Assembly: GCF_014257025.1 (NCBI RefSeq)
Contig: NZ_JACMSF010000026.1
Coordinates: forward strand, 1-64,000
Length of the DNA: 64,000 bases
Reading direction: 5' to 3'
From: Streptomyces cupreus
GTDB lineage: Bacteria > Actinomycetota > Actinomycetes > Streptomycetales > Streptomycetaceae
Below the pieces are notes generated by a model. That model had not been told where the DNA came from. It worked only from the letters and a program-made list of their open reading frames with translations, and ran no database searches. Of this stretch, positions 60,958-64,000 are shown one piece after another (the first letter of the stretch is position 1; the number at the start of each line of letters is the position of its first letter). The translations under genes and the position numbers were made by a program.

Positions 60958-61000
60958 GCGCGGCGCGCGGCAACTGCGCGGCACGAACCGCGCGCCGCGC
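60958..61000 (+). terminator. Inverted repeat after the excisionase gene
   Basis: GCGCGGCGCGCGG and CCGCGCGCCGCGC, 13 bp each and perfectly complementary, separated by 17 bases, starting three bases after the stop codon. Confidence 0.65.
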
Positions 61001-61391
61001 GGCAGGGGAGGCAACACCCACCGGGCCGGGGAAGCGGGGAGAACTCCCCAAGCACCTCCCCGGCCCGCATCCCCCGCACTGAACAGCGCAAACCGTGCTT
61101 CGGGGAGGCGGGGAGGCACCGCCGGAAGCACTCCGAAAACCGCCCCGGGAAGCCCCTCGGAGCCCCCGTCCCTGCCTCCCCGCCGGGGGCCCAGCGAACA
61201 CCGCGCGCGGCAGGGAGGAACGGCCCGCCGACTCAGGGAGGCAGGGAGAACTCCCTGCCTTTCTCCCTGGCCCACATCCCTCTACCTGATCAGCGCAAAT
61301 GGCCCTTCAGGGAGGCAGGGAGGCACGCGCCAGCACCCCCCGAAAACCCCCTCCTGAAGGCACCCGATACCCCCTGTCTCAGCCTCCCTGA
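61001..61391. repeat. Diverged tandem duplication between xis and int, period 207 bp
   Basis: Unit 1 (about 61001-61182) and unit 2 (about 61209-61391) align along their length. Examples are GCGGGGAGAACTCCCC at 61034 with GCAGGGAGAACTCCCT at 61241, CAGCGCAAA at 61084 and 61291, and the GGGAGGCNGGGAGGCAC block at 61103 and 61310, all 207 bp apart. Each unit is full of one hexamer, GGGGAG/CTCCCC in unit 1 and AGGGAG/CTCCCT in unit 2, so the hairpins GGGGAG-AA-CTCCCC and AGGGAG-AA-CTCCCT are both kept. Confidence 0.85.
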
Positions 61392-61407
61392 AGCACCGCC
61401 CGGCGCT

Positions 61408-61441
61408 GCTACCGGTAGCGGCCCCACCCGCTACCGGTAGC
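61408..61441. repeat. Two copies of the palindrome GCTACCGGTAGC before the integrase
   Basis: Perfect 12-bp palindromes at 61408-61419 and 61430-61441, 22 bp apart, about 140 bp before the integrase start. A related sequence is found in the hairpin after the integrase gene (62853-62885). Possible integrase or excisionase arm sites or an operator. Confidence 0.75.
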
Positions 61442-61581
61442 ACCCCCGCTAACACCCCAAACCCCGAGTGATCAGGCCCCTAGCAAGTAGCGGGCCTGGC
61501 CCAGCACACCCCAAAACCGGCCGGACGGACGCCACCAGACCCCGCAGCGCCCCCTGCTACCGAGAAGGGAGGTCAGCCCAC

Positions 61582-62847
61582 ATGGCTGGCCACATCCAAG
61601 ACCGCTGGTACAAGACCGAGACCGACGCCAACGGCAAGGCCGTCCGCGTCAAGGCCGACCGCCACGGGACCGGCCTGCGCTACCGGGCCCGCTACGTCAG
61701 CCCCGACGGCACCGAGAAGTCCAAGAGCTTCCCTGATGGACAGAAGCGCATCGCTGAGAAGTGGCTCTCGCAGATTGAAGCCGACATGACGCGCGGCCAG
61801 TACATCGACCCGCGCGCCAGCCGGACCACGTTCCAGCAGTACGCAGAACGCTGGATCGCAGCCCAGACCACGGACGTGGCAACCCGCACGACCATCGGGA
61901 CGCGGCTACGCCTGCACGCCTTCCCGCACATCGGCTCCCGCCCGCTCGGCTCGTTCCATCCCGAGCACATCCGAGTGTGGTCCCACACTCTCGAATCGTC
62001 TAGGTTGGCCACGTCGTACCGACGGGCCATCTTCGGCAACGTCTCGTCCGTCTTCAGGGCCGCCGTGGATGATCGCCTCATTGCTCGGAACCCCTGCCGC
62101 GCCGGGTCGGTCAGGGCCCCCAAGGCCGCCGCTGGCCGCGTACGGCCGTGGAGTGTGGACCGTGTGTTCGCCATGCGTGCAGCGCTCCCGGAACGCTTCC
62201 GGGCAACCGTCGACGTCGGGGGAGGCTGCGGGTTGCGGCAGGGCGAGATCTTCGGCCTGCCGGTCGATGAGGTGGACTTCCTTACGGGTTGGCTGCACGT
62301 GGGTTACCAGGTGAAGCCGATCAACAAGAATCTGGTCTTCGCACCGCCGAAGGGCGGAAAGGTGCGTGACGCACCTCTCCCCCAGGAGGTCAGCACCGCC
62401 CTTGCTGCCCACATCAAGCGATTCCCGCCCGTGGATGTCACCCTGCCGTGGCGCACTCTGGACGGCCCCCTGGTGACGAAGAAACTGATCTTCACCAACG
62501 AGGACGGTTCGGCATTGCACCGGAACGCCTTCAACCTCAGCGTCTGGAAGCCTGCTCTCGTGGCCGCAGGGGTCATCCCTAAGCCTGAGCGGGGCAAGCG
62601 GGCCCAAGCGTCCCGCGAGGACGGCATGCACGCGCTGAGGCACTTCTACGCCTCCGTGCTGCTGGACGCGGGAGAGAGCATCAAGGCCCTGAGCCAGTAC
62701 CTCGGGCACAGTGATCCGGGATTCACGCTGAAGGTCTACACGCACCTCATGCCGAGCAGCGAAAGCCGCACCCGGTCAGCCGTGGACGGCATGTACGAAG
62801 CGGCCGGGAAAGCTCACGACGGCCCAGAGACGGCCCAGGCGGCCTGA
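61582..62847 (+). CDS. int: Tyrosine site-specific integrase
   Basis: A 421-residue phage-type tyrosine recombinase. The N-terminal arm-binding region and SAM-like core-binding domain (TTFQQYAERWIAAQ, residues 75-165) are followed by the catalytic domain. The first Arg is in GCGLRQGEIFGL (about residue 218), H-x-x-R is HALRHFYAS (about 352), the third His is in YLGHSDPG, and the nucleophile is in KVYTHLMPSS (Tyr about 384). AAGGGAGG lies ahead of the ATG at 61582; in-frame codons upstream lie in non-coding repeats. The gene ends 63 bp before the right att core, as usual for integrases. Confidence 0.95.
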   Translation: MAGHIQDRWYKTETDANGKAVRVKADRHGTGLRYRARYVSPDGTEKSKSFPDGQKRIAEKWLSQIEADMTRGQYIDPRASRTTFQQYAERWIAAQTTDVATRTTIGTRLRLHAFPHIGSRPLGSFHPEHIRVWSHTLESSRLATSYRRAIFGNVSSVFRAAVDDRLIARNPCRAGSVRAPKAAAGRVRPWSVDRVFAMRAALPERFRATVDVGGGCGLRQGEIFGLPVDEVDFLTGWLHVGYQVKPINKNLVFAPPKGGKVRDAPLPQEVSTALAAHIKRFPPVDVTLPWRTLDGPLVTKKLIFTNEDGSALHRNAFNLSVWKPALVAAGVIPKPERGKRAQASREDGMHALRHFYASVLLDAGESIKALSQYLGHSDPGFTLKVYTHLMPSSESRTRSAVDGMYEAAGKAHDGPETAQAA

Positions 62848-62852
62848 GCAAC

Positions 62853-62885
62853 GCTGCTACCGGCGGCAAAACCGCTGGTAGCAGC
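62853..62885 (+). terminator. Hairpin after the integrase gene
   Basis: GCTGCTACCGGCGG and CCGCTGGTAGCAGC form a 14-bp stem with one G-T pair and a CAAAA loop, starting six bases after the stop codon. Confidence 0.75.
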
Positions 62886-62909
62886 ACGTTCGGCGCAGCT
62901 CCGTCAATA

Positions 62910-62922
62910 GATCACCATAGAC
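62910..62922. other. Right attachment site core (attR)
   Basis: GATCACCATAGAC, identical to 53530-53542. The chromosome continues to the right with ACTGACAA-T-TTGTCAGT. Confidence 0.85.
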
Positions 62923-62923
62923 A

Positions 62924-62940
62924 ACTGACAATTTGTCAGT
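62924..62940. promoter_or_regulatory. Displaced palindrome of the oxidoreductase promoter
   Basis: ACTGACAA-T-TTGTCAGT touches the stop codon of the small minus-strand gene. In the uninterrupted chromosome it would lie directly upstream of the -10 TATGGT of the FAD oxidoreductase, in the position of an operator. It could instead be a weak terminator of the small gene. Confidence 0.55.
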
Positions 62941-63290
62941 CAGCCGTCGTGCCGCGTGACCTGCTCCACAACGCTGGTCCCGTTGCCCGGCTGGGACTCC
63001 CACTCCCAGGTCTCCTCCAGGCGCACCCGCCCGTCGGGCAGCTCCACGACCGTCGACACACAGTGCCCGGACGACGTGCTGCCGTCCCGCTTGAGCTGCA
63101 CGTACCGGAAGTCCAGCCGGTCGCCCTCCCGGGTACCCACCAGATGTCCGCGTACGACATCGCCGCCCGCGTAGTCGGCCCAGATCTCGCCGTCCTTCTC
63201 GTGGTACGTGAAGCGGGTCCGCGTACCCACCTGACCTGGGGCCTGGTCGGCGACAGGGGCGAGGACGAGGCCGTCGAGCGAGACGGGCAT
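62940..63290 (-). CDS. Small conserved beta-rich protein of unknown function
   Basis: A 116-residue protein made mostly of alternating beta strands (TRFTYHEKDGEIWADYAGGD, then VVRGHLVGTREGDRLDFRYVQ, STVVELPDGRVRLEETWEWE), suggesting a lipocalin-like or calycin-like barrel. No signal peptide or catalytic motif is seen. Homologues occur at this locus in other streptomycetes. The ATG at 63290 has GGGAG upstream. It is divergent from thiO and was adjacent to the FAD oxidoreductase before the element inserted. Confidence 0.8.
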   Translation of the reverse strand: MPVSLDGLVLAPVADQAPGQVGTRTRFTYHEKDGEIWADYAGGDVVRGHLVGTREGDRLDFRYVQLKRDGSTSSGHCVSTVVELPDGRVRLEETWEWESQPGNGTSVVEQVTRHDG

Positions 63291-63304
63291 GGGACAAGGC
63301 TCCC

Positions 63305-63334
63305 TTACAGAGGCGTGGAACCACGGGCTAGGGT
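63305..63334 (+). promoter_or_regulatory. Predicted thiO promoter
   Basis: TTACAG (63305-63310), 18 bp, TAGGGT (63329-63334), giving a leader of about 150 nt that contains the TPP riboswitch. Confidence 0.45.
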
Positions 63335-63392
63335 GGCCAGCGTGCTGCATTTCCCGGGGGGCGACCCCCGGACCCCCAGCACAAAAAATACT

Positions 63393-63480
63393 CGCGGGAG
63401 CCCGGACGCACCGGGCTGAGAGGGAGGCTGGCGGCCTCCGACCGTACGAACCTGATCCGGGTCATGCCGGCGAAGGGAGG
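63393..63480 (+). promoter_or_regulatory. TPP riboswitch (THI element)
   Basis: The hallmarks of the thiamine pyrophosphate aptamer are in order: CTGAGAGGGAGG (63416-63427), ACCTGATCCGGGTCATGCCGG (63450-63470) and CGAAGGGAGG (63471-63480). The 3' end of the aptamer, GGGAGG, is also the likely ribosome-binding site, 12 bases before the ATG. Binding of TPP should therefore block translation of thiO. Confidence 0.95.
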
Positions 63481-63492
63481 GGCTGGACGCCC

Positions 63493-64000
63493 ATGTCGCC
63501 TACGCGTTCTTCAGACGTCCTCGTCCTCGGGGGCGGAATCATCGGCCTGGTCACGGCGTGGCGGGCCGCACAACGCGGGTTCGCCACGGCCGTGGTCGAC
63601 CCCGAACCGGGCGGCGGCGCCGCCCAGGTGGCGGCCGGCATGCTGGCCGCCGTCACGGAACTGCACTACGGCGAGCAGACGCTGCTCGGCCTGAATCTGG
63701 CCTCGGCACGCCGCTACCCCGAGTTCGCGGCCGAGCTCACCGACCTCACCGGACAGGACCTCGGTTACCGGCAGTGCGGCACCCTCGCGGTCGCGCTGGA
63801 CGCCGACGACCGGGCGCACCTGCGTGAACTGCACGCGCTGCAACGGGAGTCGGGGCTCGACTCCGAGTGGCTCTCCGGGCGGGACTGCCGGCGCCTCGAG
63901 CCGATGCTCGCGCCGAGCGTGCGCGGCGGGCTCCGGGTGGACGGCGACCACCAGATCGACCCGCGGCGCCTCGCACGGGCGCTGGTGACGGCCTGCGAGC
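63493..64000 (+). CDS. thiO: Glycine oxidase ThiO, C-terminus beyond the window
   Basis: An FAD-dependent glycine oxidase that makes iminoglycine for the thiazole half of thiamine. 169 codons are visible and no stop is reached; the family is about 370 residues. The N-terminal FAD motif is VLVLGGGIIGLVTAWRAAQR (residues 9-28), then GAAQVAAGMLAAVTELHYGE near 48 and GDHQIDPRRLARALV near 150. The ATG lies just after the TPP riboswitch. thiS and thiG usually follow in Streptomyces and are expected to the right. Confidence 0.93.
   Translation, partial: MSPTRSSDVLVLGGGIIGLVTAWRAAQRGFATAVVDPEPGGGAAQVAAGMLAAVTELHYGEQTLLGLNLASARRYPEFAAELTDLTGQDLGYRQCGTLAVALDADDRAHLRELHALQRESGLDSEWLSGRDCRRLEPMLAPSVRGGLRVDGDHQIDPRRLARALVTACE

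Larger units (their letters stand above)
53530..62922. mobile_element. Integrated element of about 9.4 kb, tyrosine-integrase type, att to att
   Basis: The 13-bp sequence GATCACCATAGAC occurs at both ends (53530-53542 and 62910-62922). An integrase gene ends 63 bp from the right copy, with an excisionase-like gene upstream. The flanking chromosomal genes are those normally adjacent in Streptomyces. Cargo, in order: structured non-coding left region, GntR-Nudix regulator, XRE/TPR regulator, sigma factor, HNH nuclease, ATPase, excisionase, duplicated block, integrase. Regulators and integrase resemble those of actinomycete integrative conjugative elements, but no TraB-type translocase, Spd protein, RepSA/RepAM/prim-pol protein, or phage structural gene is present. 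It could be a reduced element, one mobilised by a helper, or a satellite. Confidence 0.88.

Noticed and set aside
60838..61440. A 200-codon plus-strand frame across the 207-bp duplication
   Set aside because: It overlaps the excisionase gene in another frame and has no ribosome-binding site. Nucleotide-level pairing explains the conservation better, although the weak peptide repeat is noted as an alternative.

Overview
The window is a high-GC actinobacterial chromosome segment, almost certainly Streptomyces. It has strongly G/C-biased third codon positions, frequent GTG starts, ATGA/GTGA gene overlaps, and a gene order I recognise as the S. coelicolor dnaE - ileS - divIVA - sepF - ftsZ - dcw - metF - thiE - thiO region. 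No rRNA, tRNA or CRISPR array was seen.

Layout. 1-12.5 kb: dnaE (cut by the left edge), a DUF2252 kinase-fold protein, a membrane protein, a membrane-anchored thioredoxin-fold protein, a Tat-exported PhoD phosphatase, a secreted M43 metalloprotease, a dienelactone hydrolase-like enzyme, an MscS channel, a frameshifted GNAT acetyltransferase, rluD-type pseudouridine synthase and lspA. 12.6-17.5 kb: a DksA-type zinc-finger protein with a histone-like Lys/Ala tail, and ileS behind a translational T-box leader; this IleRS carries GAHH in place of the HIGH signature. 17.5-35.2 kb: the division and cell-wall cluster on the minus strand, read from right to left as rsmH-ftsL-ftsI-murE-murF-mraY-murD-ftsW-murG-ftsQ-ftsZ-pgeF-yggS-sepF-ylmG-divIVA. 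It makes the lipid-linked peptidoglycan precursor, builds the Z-ring and septum, and supplies the polar growth scaffold. No mraZ lies at its head. 35.6-51.8 kb: a beta-carbonic anhydrase, a MoxR-DUF58-transglutaminase operon, DUF3040, a methyltransferase, a HEPN protein, an ABC ATPase-YhgE/Pip-TetR operon with a palindromic operator, a phytoene-desaturase-like oxidoreductase, a Tyr/Gln/Gly-rich membrane protein, metF and thiE. 51.9-53.5 kb: an Rv2175c-type DNA-binding protein and an FAD oxidoreductase.

53,530-62,922: an integrated element of about 9.4 kb, bounded by a perfect 13-bp direct repeat. It holds, from left to right, a 1.5-kb gene-free structured region, a GntR-Nudix fusion regulator, an XRE/TPR regulator on the minus strand, a translationally coupled operon of sigma factor, HNH nuclease and ATPase, an excisionase, a duplicated non-coding block, and a tyrosine integrase next to the right att site. 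There is no recognisable TraB/FtsK transfer protein, Rep protein or phage structural gene. Two clusters of a decamer repeat (AGCGTCCGCA) flank the regulatory and operon genes. A shared palindromic operator links the GntR-Nudix gene to the sigma-HNH-ATPase promoter. This is the most unusual part of the window. To the right of the element the chromosome resumes with a small beta-rich protein and a TPP-riboswitch-controlled thiO that runs off the right edge.

The element sits in the promoter of the FAD oxidoreductase. The 13-bp core contains its predicted -10 box, so integration keeps the -10 but separates it from the native upstream region and a palindromic operator, now 9.4 kb away.
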